From contig SCVT01000193.1 in NCBI GenBank assembly GCA_004296815.1, positions 1 through 23,014 of the forward strand: 23,014 bases of DNA. Reading direction: 5' to 3'. The notes below the pieces were generated by a model that saw only the letters and a program-made list of their open reading frames with translations, made no database searches and was not told the DNA's origin. Numbering within the stretch: the stretch's first letter is position 1; each line of letters starts with the position of its first letter. The translations under genes were made by a program, and so were the position numbers. The stretch comes from Reyranella sp. GTDB lineage: Bacteria > Pseudomonadota > Alphaproteobacteria > Reyranellales > Reyranellaceae. Below, one piece after another: positions 1 through 7,276 of the stretch.

Positions 1-511
1 TCGGGCAGACGAAAGAGATGTCCATGATCGAGAACCAGCCGGGAGCGAAGCCCTCGTCGGTCACGCGCTCCTCCAGCCAATCGAGGCAGCGCCCGACGCG
101 CGTGCGCTGGCGCGCCAGGTAGTCGGAATTTTCGGGCGTCAGGCCGTCGGGCTGCATCAGGCGAAGGTTGGCGATGCTGCCGGCGAGGCTCGCGATGGTG
201 GCGAGGGTCGTCATGTCGTCCCAGCGGCGCTCGGGCCGCGCCATCCAGGGTGAGAGCGGCGGCGTTGCCGCCATGTCGCCGCCGGCCTTCGCGTCGGGAT
301 AAGTGTGCAGCAGGTAGTCGACGATGAGATCGGATTCCCAGATCCGCCGCGCGCCGTCCTCAAGCAGGGGCACCGAGAGCGTCGGGCCGATCGTGCCGTC
401 GACGGGCCGCAGGCCGTTGAGGACGTCGCTCTCGAAGGCGAGTCCCTTCTCGAGCAGCACCACGCGGACCTTGCGGGCGAACGGCGAGCCTTCGCTCATG
501 TAGAGTTTCAT
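1..511 (-). CDS. Glutathione S-transferase family protein (partial, C-terminus off the window)
   Basis: The 170 visible codons encode the N-terminal thioredoxin-like domain and the beginning of the helical domain of a cytosolic GST. The opening reads MKLYMSEGSPFARKVR, with the Ser9-Pro10 motif where bacterial GSTs place the residue that activates glutathione. The cis-proline (Val47-Pro48) and the glutathione-binding Glu59-Ser60 pair in RIWESD follow at the expected spacing. The ATG at 511 is preceded by GGAGG (complement of 518-522) six bases upstream, which supports this start. The gene diverges from the alkylsulfatase gene across 65 bases. The substrate cannot be told from sequence. The family usually conjugates or reduces electrophiles with glutathione in the cytoplasm. 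The protein runs off the left edge, so length and C-terminus are unknown. Confidence 0.88.
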   Translation of the reverse strand, partial: MKLYMSEGSPFARKVRVVLLEKGLAFESDVLNGLRPVDGTIGPTLSVPLLEDGARRIWESDLIVDYLLHTYPDAKAGGDMAATPPLSPWMARPERRWDDMTTLATIASLAGSIANLRLMQPDGLTPENSDYLARQRTRVGRCLDWLEERVTDEGFAPGWFSIMDISFVCP

Positions 512-576
512 CGCGAGCCTCCGGGCATGAAAAAATGCTAGATGCCGGTTGGTCTTGAATCCAGGGAGTTCGAAGG

Positions 577-2529
577 ATGGCAACAGGTTCCGCCGTTCCC
601 GTGCCGGCCTCGCACCTCGACGCCGCGCGCGACGCCGAGCTGGCGACCCGGACGGCCAACGACGCGATGGCGAAGCGCCTGCCGTTCGCCGACACCGCCG
701 ACTTCGAGGCCGCGAAGAAGGGGCTGATCGCGCCGGTGCCGGGCGGCGCGGTGACGACCGGCGGCGGCACGGTGCTGTGGAACCTGGGCGAATACGCCTT
801 CATCGACGGCGAGCTCGCGCCGTCGACGGTGAACCCCAGCCTGTGGCGCATGGCGCGCCTCAACCTCGCCAACGGGCTGTTCAAGGTCACCGACCGGCTC
901 TACCAGCTCCGTGGCTTCGACATCGCCAACATGACGGTGATCGAGGGCGACACCGGGCTGATCCTCATCGATCCGCTGACCACGGCGGAGGTTGCGCGGG
1001 CTGCGCTCGAGCACTACCGCGCGCACCGGCCGAACAAGCCGGTGGTCGCCGTGATCTACACGCACAGCCACATCGACCACTATGGCGGCGTCCGCGGCGT
1101 GGTCGACGAGGCCGACGTGAAGGCGGGCAAGGTCAAGGTGATCGCGCCGACCGGCTTCATGGAGGCGATCTCGGGCGAGAACGTGCTGGCCGGCGCGCCG
1201 ATGTCGCGGCGCGCGCAGTTCCAGTTCGGCACCATGCTGCCGCGCGGCGCGCGCGGCCAGGTCGATGCCGGCCTCGGCAAGAGCGTGGCGCGCGGCACGC
1301 CGGGCCTGATCGCGCCGACACTGTCGATCGAGAAGGCCGTCGAGGAGCACACGATCGACGGCATCCGCATCGTGTTCCAGCTCGCCCCAGAGACCGAGGC
1401 GCCGGCCGAGATGCACATGTTCTATCCGCAGCTCGGCGTGCTCAACATGGCGGAGAACGCCTGTCCGCTGCTGCACAACTTCATCCCGCTGCGCGGTGCG
1501 GTCGCGCGCGACCCGCGCATCTGGGCGAAGTACATCGGCGACGCCATCGCGATGTACGGACCGAAGACCGAGGTGCTGATCGGCCAGCATCATTGGCCGA
1601 CCTGGGGCCGGGAGAAGATCGTCGATTATCTCGAAGCGCAGCGCGACCTCTACAAGCACATCCACGACCAGACGCTGCGCTACATGAACAAGGGTTGGCG
1701 TCCGGCGGAGATCGCCGAGGCGATCGACCTGCCTCAGGGCCTGGCCGAGCGCTGGAGCGTGCGCGGCTACTACGGGTCGGTGAGCCACAACGTGAAGGCG
1801 GTCTACCAGCGCTATCTCTCCTGGTACGACGGCAATCCCTGCAACCTGCATCCGCTGCCGCCCGCGCCCGCGGCGCGGAAATTCGTCGAGTACATGGGCG
1901 GCGCGGCCGCCGTGATCGCGCGCGCCAGGGCCGACTTCGCCAAGGGCGAGTTCCGCTGGGTCGCCCAGGTGATGAAGGAGGTCGTCTACGCCGAGCCGCA
2001 GAACAAGGAGGCGAGGGCGCTCTGCGCCGATGCGCTGGAGCAGATGGGCTACCAGGCCGAGTCGGCGACGTGGCGCAATGCCTTCCTCTATGGTGCGCAG
2101 GAACTCCGCCACGGCGTCTTCCAGTTGCCGGCACGCGCGGGCATGAGCGCCGACACGCTGGCTGGCCTGGCGACCGACGTGTTCTTCGATCTCATGGCGA
2201 TCCGGCTCGATCCCGCGAAGGCTGCGGGGCAATCGACGGTGATCAACTGGCGGTTCACCGACCGCGGCGAGACGATGGTGCTGACGCTGAAGCACAGCAC
2301 GCTCAGCCATCGCATGGGCGAGAGCGCGAGCGCCGCCGACGCGTCGGTCACGACGACCCGCGCGACCATGGATGCCATCGTCCTGCGAAAGACGACAATC
2401 CCTGACGCACTGGCGAGCGGCGCGCTGACGATCGATGGCGACGTGCCGCGTCTCGGCGCCTTGTTCGCCATGATGGAGCCGCCGGCGGCGTTGATGTTCG
2501 AGGTGCTGACGCCAGGCGAGGGCAGGTAG
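577..2529 (+). CDS. Type III alkyl sulfatase (metallo-beta-lactamase fold, SdsA1/BDS1 family), no signal peptide
   Basis: This 650-residue protein matches the length and order of linear alkylsulfatases: a metallo-beta-lactamase domain (about 110-370), an alkylsulfatase dimerisation domain (about 375-515) and an SCP2-like C-terminal domain (about 525-650). The zinc motif THSHIDHYGG supplies His163, His165, Asp167 and His168. Further family landmarks are the Glu in APETEAPAEMHM, the Glu in MAENACPLLHN and the His pair in GQHHWPTWG. Known members hydrolyse alkyl sulfate esters such as dodecyl sulfate to alcohol plus sulfate. The N-terminus (MATGSAVPVPASHLDAARD) has no hydrophobic stretch, so the enzyme is probably cytoplasmic, unlike secreted SdsA1. 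AGGGAG at 563-568 lies eight bases before the ATG. An importer and an alcohol dehydrogenase follow downstream. Substrate chain length is not readable from sequence. Confidence 0.93.
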   Translation: MATGSAVPVPASHLDAARDAELATRTANDAMAKRLPFADTADFEAAKKGLIAPVPGGAVTTGGGTVLWNLGEYAFIDGELAPSTVNPSLWRMARLNLANGLFKVTDRLYQLRGFDIANMTVIEGDTGLILIDPLTTAEVARAALEHYRAHRPNKPVVAVIYTHSHIDHYGGVRGVVDEADVKAGKVKVIAPTGFMEAISGENVLAGAPMSRRAQFQFGTMLPRGARGQVDAGLGKSVARGTPGLIAPTLSIEKAVEEHTIDGIRIVFQLAPETEAPAEMHMFYPQLGVLNMAENACPLLHNFIPLRGAVARDPRIWAKYIGDAIAMYGPKTEVLIGQHHWPTWGREKIVDYLEAQRDLYKHIHDQTLRYMNKGWRPAEIAEAIDLPQGLAERWSVRGYYGSVSHNVKAVYQRYLSWYDGNPCNLHPLPPAPAARKFVEYMGGAAAVIARARADFAKGEFRWVAQVMKEVVYAEPQNKEARALCADALEQMGYQAESATWRNAFLYGAQELRHGVFQLPARAGMSADTLAGLATDVFFDLMAIRLDPAKAAGQSTVINWRFTDRGETMVLTLKHSTLSHRMGESASAADASVTTTRATMDAIVLRKTTIPDALASGALTIDGDVPRLGALFAMMEPPAALMFEVLTPGEGR

Positions 2530-2539
2530 GCCGCAGCGC

Positions 2540-2568
2540 TTGACATTGCGCCGTCCCGCCCTTGTGAT
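2540..2568 (+). promoter_or_regulatory. Candidate sigma70-type promoter of the ABC importer operon
   Basis: A perfect TTGACA (2540-2545) is separated by exactly 17 bases from TGTGAT (2563-2568). It lies in the 84-base gap between the alkylsulfatase stop and the binding-protein start. Transcription would begin near 2575, leaving a leader of about 39 bases that contains the GGAGG at 2601-2605. This is pattern matching only. The alkylsulfatase could still read through into the operon. Confidence 0.5.
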
Positions 2569-2587
2569 GCGCGCAACAAAACGCATC
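2566..2587. repeat. Short inverted repeat overlapping the candidate -10/+1 (possible operator)
   Basis: GATGCG (2566-2571) and CGCATC (2582-2587) form a perfect 6-base dyad with a 10-base A-rich centre. It overlaps the -10 hexamer and the predicted start of transcription, where a repressor site would act. The arms are short and could arise by chance. No regulator gene is adjacent in the window. Confidence 0.3.
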
Positions 2588-2613
2588 GAACACGCGTTTG
2601 GGAGGAACAAGAA

Positions 2614-3924
2614 ATGTCCAAGCTGCTCGGGCGCCGCCTTGCCGGCGCCGCCATTGCCGCCACCGCGGCGCTGGGATTTGCCTTCTCGGCCGCCGCCCAG
2701 GAGAAGAAGCTCAAGATCGGCGTGATCTACGACCTGACCGGCCCGCTCGCGGGCGGCGGTTCGGAGCTGCAGTACACCGGTGCCAAGATCATGCTCGACA
2801 ACTTCATCAAGCAGGGTGGAGTCGAGGGCTACAAGATCGAGGCGATCTATGCCGACGCGCAGAGCAAGCCCGACGTGGCGATCAACGAGTCGGTCCGCCT
2901 GATCGAGCAGGAGAAGGTCGACATCCTGCTCGGCTTCTTCTCGTCGGCGCAGTGCGTGCCGGTGGCCGCTCGCGTCGAGCAGCTCAAGAAGTTCATGTGG
3001 ATCACGACCTGCATCTCCTCGGCGGTGCTGGAGAACAAGAACTACAAGTACATCTTCCGTCCCCAGGCGAGCGGCAACCAGTTCGGCCTGATGACGATGG
3101 ACTTCATCGCCGGCAACTCGAAGGCCAAGTTCGGCAAGGAGCCGAAGGACCTGCGCGTGGCCATCATCCACGAGGACGGCGCCTACGGCGTCGACGTCGC
3201 GAAGGGCAACGAGGCCGGCGCCAAGAAGGCGGGCTTCAACGTCGTGCTGAAGGAAGGCTATGCCGCCACCGCGCCGGATCTCTCGGCGCTGGTGACCAAG
3301 CTGAAGCGCGCCCGCCCGGACGTGATCTTCCACACCGGCTACAACCCCGACATCACGCTGTTCGCCCGCCAGGCGCGCGAGCAGGGCCTGAAGTTCGGCG
3401 CGCTGGTCGGTCACGGCGCGGGCTACGGCGTCTACGAGAAGCTCAAGGAAGGCATGGGCAGCGACGTCAATTATGTCTTCAACACCGATCCGATCTCGAT
3501 CTGGCTCGCCAAGCCCGAGGGCCTGAACCCGAAGCTGCCGCCGGTCATCAAGATGGTCGGCGAGGAGTTCGACAAGGTGAAGCCGGGCGTGGCGATCCGT
3601 TCCGCCCATGTCGGCATGGCGGCCAGCAACACCTACGTGCTGCTGACCGAGGTCGTGCCGCGCGCCATCAAGAAGTATGGCGGCATCGATCCCGAGGCGC
3701 TGCGCAAGGCCGCGCTCGAGGTCGACCTGCCGGAAGGCGGCACCATGCTGGGCTTCGGCGTGAAGTTCCCGGAGGGCGGCTCGATGGCCGGCCAGAACGA
3801 GCGTTCGTTCCCGGTGGTCATCCAGTACGTCGACGACAAGTCGTACGTGGTGTGGCCGAAGAGCCAGGCGCAGCGCGACCCCGTGCTGCCGCTGCCGAAG
3901 GGCACGACCTACTCCAACCAGTAG
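2614..3924 (+). CDS. ABC transporter substrate-binding protein, branched-chain amino acid (HAAT/LivK) type
   Basis: This 436-residue periplasmic binding protein belongs to the Peripla_BP_6/LivK fold. A signal peptide (residues 1-28, RR then a long Ala-rich core, cleavage after AAA before QEKK) is followed by LKIGVIYDLTGPLAGGG, the typical first strand and ligand-loop sequence. A further family segment is VAIIHEDGAYGVDVAKG. The start is fixed by GGAGG at 2601-2605, eight bases before the ATG. It is first in a five-gene importer operon with the two ATPases and two permeases downstream. Relatives bind amino acids, amides, urea or aromatic and aliphatic acids, so the LivK name does not define the ligand here. 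Position between an alkylsulfatase and an alcohol dehydrogenase suggests a sulfate ester or its product, which is inference. Confidence 0.92.
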   Translation: MSKLLGRRLAGAAIAATAALGFAFSAAAQEKKLKIGVIYDLTGPLAGGGSELQYTGAKIMLDNFIKQGGVEGYKIEAIYADAQSKPDVAINESVRLIEQEKVDILLGFFSSAQCVPVAARVEQLKKFMWITTCISSAVLENKNYKYIFRPQASGNQFGLMTMDFIAGNSKAKFGKEPKDLRVAIIHEDGAYGVDVAKGNEAGAKKAGFNVVLKEGYAATAPDLSALVTKLKRARPDVIFHTGYNPDITLFARQAREQGLKFGALVGHGAGYGVYEKLKEGMGSDVNYVFNTDPISIWLAKPEGLNPKLPPVIKMVGEEFDKVKPGVAIRSAHVGMAASNTYVLLTEVVPRAIKKYGGIDPEALRKAALEVDLPEGGTMLGFGVKFPEGGSMAGQNERSFPVVIQYVDDKSYVVWPKSQAQRDPVLPLPKGTTYSNQ

Positions 3925-3954
3925 GCGTGCGCGTCGCGTAGCGGAGTACCGGCG

Positions 3955-4710
3955 ATGCTGGTGGTGAATGGACTGGTGAAGCGCTTCGGCGGCTTCACCG
4001 CGGTCAACAACGTGTCCTTCAAGGTCGATCAGGGCGAGATTCTCGGCCTGATCGGCCCCAACGGCTCGGGCAAGAGCACGATCTTCAACATGCTCTCGGG
4101 CACGTTCCCGCCGACTGCGGGATCGATCCAGTTTGAGGGCCGGGAGCTCGCGGGCCTCGCGCCCCATCGCATCATCAACTCGGGCATCGGTCGGACCTTC
4201 CAGATCCCGCGGCCGTTCAAGCGCCTCAGCATCTTTGAGAATGCGGCGCTTGCCGGCTACTACGGCCAGGGCAGCCACAACCGCGCCAAGGCGGAGGAGG
4301 CGGCCGGGCGGGCGCTCGCGATGGTCGGCCTGCCGACCGACCGCAATGCGCTGGTCGATGGCCTCGGCGCGGCGGGCCTGAAGAAGCTCGAGCTCGCCAA
4401 GGCGCTCGCGACGGGACCGAAGCTGCTGCTCGCCGATGAGAGCCTGGGCGGCCTCGACGAGAGCGAAATGGATCAGGCGGCCGACATGCTGCGCAAGATC
4501 CGCGACGAGCTCGGCATCACCATCATCTGGGTCGAGCACATCATGGGCGTGCTGATGCGCGTGGTCGATCGCGTCATGGTGCTGGACCACGGCGAGAAGA
4601 TCTCCGAGGGCCTGCCGAGCCAGGTGGCGGGCGATCCGCGCGTCATCGAGGTCTATCTCGGCACCGACGCCCACTCGACGCAGGCCGCCGCGGCCGAGCA
4701 GCGGCGCTGA
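3955..4710 (+). CDS. ABC transporter ATP-binding protein, LivG type
   Basis: This 251-residue ATPase has Walker A GPNGSGKST at residues 34-42, Walker B LLLADE with Asp161 and Glu162, and the switch His195 in WVEHIMGV. The extended VEHIMG and DHGEKISEG region marks the LivG branch of the HAAT importer family. The helical signature is unusual: LGAAGLKK (137-144) stands where LSGGQ-type motifs normally lie, although the following LELAKALA is standard. The start at 3955 follows the binding-protein stop by 30 bases and has GGAG at 3943-3946. It should pair with the next ATPase on the cytoplasmic face of the two permeases and power uptake. The C-terminal tail is Ala/Gln-rich and probably disordered. 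Confidence 0.93.
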   Translation: MLVVNGLVKRFGGFTAVNNVSFKVDQGEILGLIGPNGSGKSTIFNMLSGTFPPTAGSIQFEGRELAGLAPHRIINSGIGRTFQIPRPFKRLSIFENAALAGYYGQGSHNRAKAEEAAGRALAMVGLPTDRNALVDGLGAAGLKKLELAKALATGPKLLLADESLGGLDESEMDQAADMLRKIRDELGITIIWVEHIMGVLMRVVDRVMVLDHGEKISEGLPSQVAGDPRVIEVYLGTDAHSTQAAAAEQRR

Positions 4711-4722
4711 GAGGGGACCGGC

Positions 4723-5427
4723 ATGCTTGAACTGAAGTCGGTCGACGCGGGCTACGGCAGCTTCCACGCGCTGTTCGGCGTCAGCCTCGACGTCAAGGCG
4801 GGCGAGGCGGTGGGGGTCATCGGCCCCAACGGCGCGGGCAAGACGACGCTGATGCGCGTCATCTCGGGCCTCATCCGCCCGACCAAGGGCAGCATCGCCA
4901 TGCAGGGCACCGACGTCCTCAAGACGCCGGCGCACAAGATCGTCGAATTGGGCATCGCGCACGTGCCGGAGAACCGGCGCCTGTTCCCGCGGCTGACCGT
5001 CGAGGACAATCTCAAGATGGGCGCCTTCATGCCGGCGGCGCGGGCCAAGTTCGCGCAACGGCTCGAGTTCGTGTTCGACCTGTTCCCGCGCATGAAGGAA
5101 CGGCGCAACCAGATGGCCGGCACTATGTCGGGTGGCGAGCAGCAGATGTGCGCGATCGGCCGCGCGCTGATGAGCGATCCCAAGCTGCTGCTGCTCGACG
5201 AGCCGTCGGCCGGCCTCGCACCCGTCGTGGTGCAGCAGGTCTTCGAGCTGGTGAAGCGCATCCGCTCCGGCGGCCTCACCGTGCTGATCGTCGAGCAGAA
5301 CGTCCAGCAGGTGCTGCAGGTCGTCGACCGCGCCTACCTGCTGGAGGCCGGCTCGATCCGCGCCTCGGGCAGCGCCGAGGCGATGCTCAAGGACGATTCC
5401 ATCCGCCAGGCCTATCTCGGAGTCTAG
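4723..5427 (+). CDS. ABC transporter ATP-binding protein, LivF type
   Basis: This 234-residue protein is the second ATPase of the importer. It carries Walker A GPNGAGKTT at 34-42, the signature MSGGEQQ at 135-141, and Walker B LLLLDEP with Asp159 and Glu160. The segment GIAHVPENRRLFPRLTVEDNL is highly characteristic of LivF. The sequence VEQNVQQV in place of a switch histidine is also normal for LivF. The gene begins 12 bases after the LivG-type stop with GAGGGGA just upstream, so the two are surely cotranscribed. Unlike its partner it has a nearly canonical signature, so at least one ATP site of the heterodimer should be fully catalytic. Confidence 0.95.
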   Translation: MLELKSVDAGYGSFHALFGVSLDVKAGEAVGVIGPNGAGKTTLMRVISGLIRPTKGSIAMQGTDVLKTPAHKIVELGIAHVPENRRLFPRLTVEDNLKMGAFMPAARAKFAQRLEFVFDLFPRMKERRNQMAGTMSGGEQQMCAIGRALMSDPKLLLLDEPSAGLAPVVVQQVFELVKRIRSGGLTVLIVEQNVQQVLQVVDRAYLLEAGSIRASGSAEAMLKDDSIRQAYLGV

Positions 5428-5438
5428 AAGAGGGAACG

Positions 5439-6311
5439 ATGCTGGAAATCTTCGACATCTACCTCCTCGAGGCGGTGATCAACGGGATCCTGCTGGGCGG
5501 CGTGCTGGCGCTGCTGGCGCTCGGCCTCAACCTGATCTTCGGCGTCATCGACGTGACGTGGATCTGTTACGCCGAGCTGGTCATGATCGGCATGTACGGC
5601 ATGTACTACATGGTCCAGTACTTCGGCATGTCGTACTACGCGGCTGCGCCGATCGCGATCCTGCTGGTGGCCGCGCTGGGCGCGTTGCTGCACTTCCTGG
5701 TGATCGCGCCGCTGCTCGATGCCGCGCCGATCAACCAGCTTCTGGCGACCGGCGGCGTGCTGTTCGTGCTGCAGAGCTTCGCCACCGTCGCGTTCGGCAT
5801 CGACTTCCGCAACCTCGGCATCCGCCTGCCGATCCTGGCGATGGGCGACATGCACTTCAGCTACTCGCGGCTGCTCGCCTTCGGCGCGGCGCTGGTCGGC
5901 ATGATCGCGGTCTACATCTTCATGACGCGCACCTTCACGGGCACGGCGATCCGCGCCATCTCGCAGGACCGCCAGATCATGGCGCTGATGGGCGTCGATA
6001 CGAAGAAGATCTACATCTACACGTCGGCGCTCGGCGGCGCGCTGGCCGGCCTCGCGGCCTGCCTGCTGGTGCTGCAGTACGACGTGCATCCATTCGTCGG
6101 TCTGTCGTTCGGCCCGATCACCTTCCTGATCTGTGTGCTGGGTGGCCTCGGCAACTTCGTCGGCGGCTTCGTGGCGGCCTTCCTGTTCGCCGAGATCATC
6201 TCGCTGGGCGGGCTCTTCTCCGACCTCGAATGGGGCTATGTGCTGGCCTTCGCCTTCTTCATCCTGATGATGTTCATCCGGCCCGCCGGGCTGCTGGCGA
6301 GGCGCTCGTGA
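5439..6311 (+). CDS. Branched-chain amino acid-type ABC permease, LivH type
   Basis: This 290-residue inner-membrane permease begins MLEIFDIYLLEAVINGILLGG, the usual LivH opening. Long hydrophobic segments run through the protein, about eight in total. The cytoplasmic coupling region RAISQDRQIMALMGVDTKKIY (about 168-188) and the glycine-rich GGLGNFVGGFVAAF near residue 235 are family hallmarks. The ATG at 5439 has AGGGA just upstream and starts 11 bases after the LivF-type stop. The open frame extends further upstream into the ATPase gene, but that extension is out of frame with it and does not look like protein, so the ATG at 5439 is chosen. It should form the translocation pore with the next permease. 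Confidence 0.93.
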   Translation: MLEIFDIYLLEAVINGILLGGVLALLALGLNLIFGVIDVTWICYAELVMIGMYGMYYMVQYFGMSYYAAAPIAILLVAALGALLHFLVIAPLLDAAPINQLLATGGVLFVLQSFATVAFGIDFRNLGIRLPILAMGDMHFSYSRLLAFGAALVGMIAVYIFMTRTFTGTAIRAISQDRQIMALMGVDTKKIYIYTSALGGALAGLAACLLVLQYDVHPFVGLSFGPITFLICVLGGLGNFVGGFVAAFLFAEIISLGGLFSDLEWGYVLAFAFFILMMFIRPAGLLARRS

Positions 6312-7273
6312 ACCAGCGCCACATCCTGATCGCCGTCATCGGCGCGGCGCTGGTTGCGCTGCCCTTCGTCTACCGCGACCCTTACCATCTGCACATCCTC
6401 GTCCTCATCCTGATCTGGTCGTTCGCCTATACCTCGTGGTCGGTGATGGGCCGCTTCGGCCTGGTGTCGCTGGGTCACGGCGGCTTCATGGGCGTCGGCG
6501 CCTACGTCACCGTGCTGCTGTGGAACCATCTCGGCATCTCGCCGTGGCTCGGCATCCCGATCGCGCTGGTCTGCGCCGGGGCGTTGGCGCTGGTCGTCGC
6601 CTATCCGTGTTTCCGTTTCCGCATCACCGGCCACTACTTCGCCCTGGTGACGCTCGCCCTCTCGGGCATCGTGCTGCAGGTCATCACCGCGACGCGCGAC
6701 TATACCGGCGGCTCGCTGGGCTACACGCCCGAGCGGACCAAGGGCAGCCACATCCTCGCACTGCAGTTCGACGACAAGGTCGTGTGGTATCTGATCGCGC
6801 TCGGCGTCTGGGCGGCCGGCCTGCTGATCTGGCACTGGGTCGACCGCAGCATGAGCCGCTACGCCATGGAGGCGATCTCGGAGGACGAGGACGCCGCCGC
6901 CGCCGCCGGCGTCAACGTCACGTTCGAGAAGCTGCGTATCACGGTGATCAGCGCCCTGATGACCGCCCTGGCCGGTGCGCTCTACGGCCAGTACCAGATG
7001 TTCATCTCGCCCGACACGGTGAGCGGCATAGCAGTGTCGCTTCAGATGGTCTTCGCCGCGGTGGTGGGCGGCATCTACGTGGCCCTAGGGCCGACCGTCG
7101 GGGCCATCATCACCATCCTGTTGGCCGAAATATTGCGTATCGGCTTCGGTACCAAAGCGGTGGGCTGGGACAATCTGGTCTACGGCGTCCTGCTGATCCT
7201 GTTCATCATATTTCTTCCTAAGGGCATCCTTGGTAGCTTGCTTGCACGCTTGAAGTCACCTACCAAGCACTAA
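6308..7273 (+). CDS. Branched-chain amino acid-type ABC permease, LivM type
   Basis: This 321-residue permease starts at a GTG (6308-6310) that overlaps the preceding TGA as GTGA, a sign of translational coupling. The segment RFGLVSLGHGGFMGVGAYV (about 49-67) is diagnostic of LivM, and the coupling loop AMEAISEDEDAAAAAGVNV (about 189-207) faces the ATPases. Long hydrophobic helices cover most of the rest. The C-terminus ends FLPKGILGSLLARL, as is normal for the family. The last 60 or so codons use noticeably more A/T-ending codons than the surrounding genes. The protein completes the importer begun at 2614. Confidence 0.93.
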   Translation: MNQRHILIAVIGAALVALPFVYRDPYHLHILVLILIWSFAYTSWSVMGRFGLVSLGHGGFMGVGAYVTVLLWNHLGISPWLGIPIALVCAGALALVVAYPCFRFRITGHYFALVTLALSGIVLQVITATRDYTGGSLGYTPERTKGSHILALQFDDKVVWYLIALGVWAAGLLIWHWVDRSMSRYAMEAISEDEDAAAAAGVNVTFEKLRITVISALMTALAGALYGQYQMFISPDTVSGIAVSLQMVFAAVVGGIYVALGPTVGAIITILLAEILRIGFGTKAVGWDNLVYGVLLILFIIFLPKGILGSLLARLKSPTKH

Positions 7274-7276
7274 GGG

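Noticed and set aside
525..538. GCAT-GAAAAA-ATGC dyad between the GST and alkylsulfatase genes
   Set aside because: Four-base arms are too short to distinguish from chance. No convincing promoter pair could be anchored to it.
538..5058. A 1506-codon open frame on the minus strand
   Set aside because: It lies antisense to the alkylsulfatase, the binding protein and both ATPases, all with intact family motifs. Its translation is rich in Arg, His, Asp and Ala without domains, the usual mirror of GC-rich codon bias.
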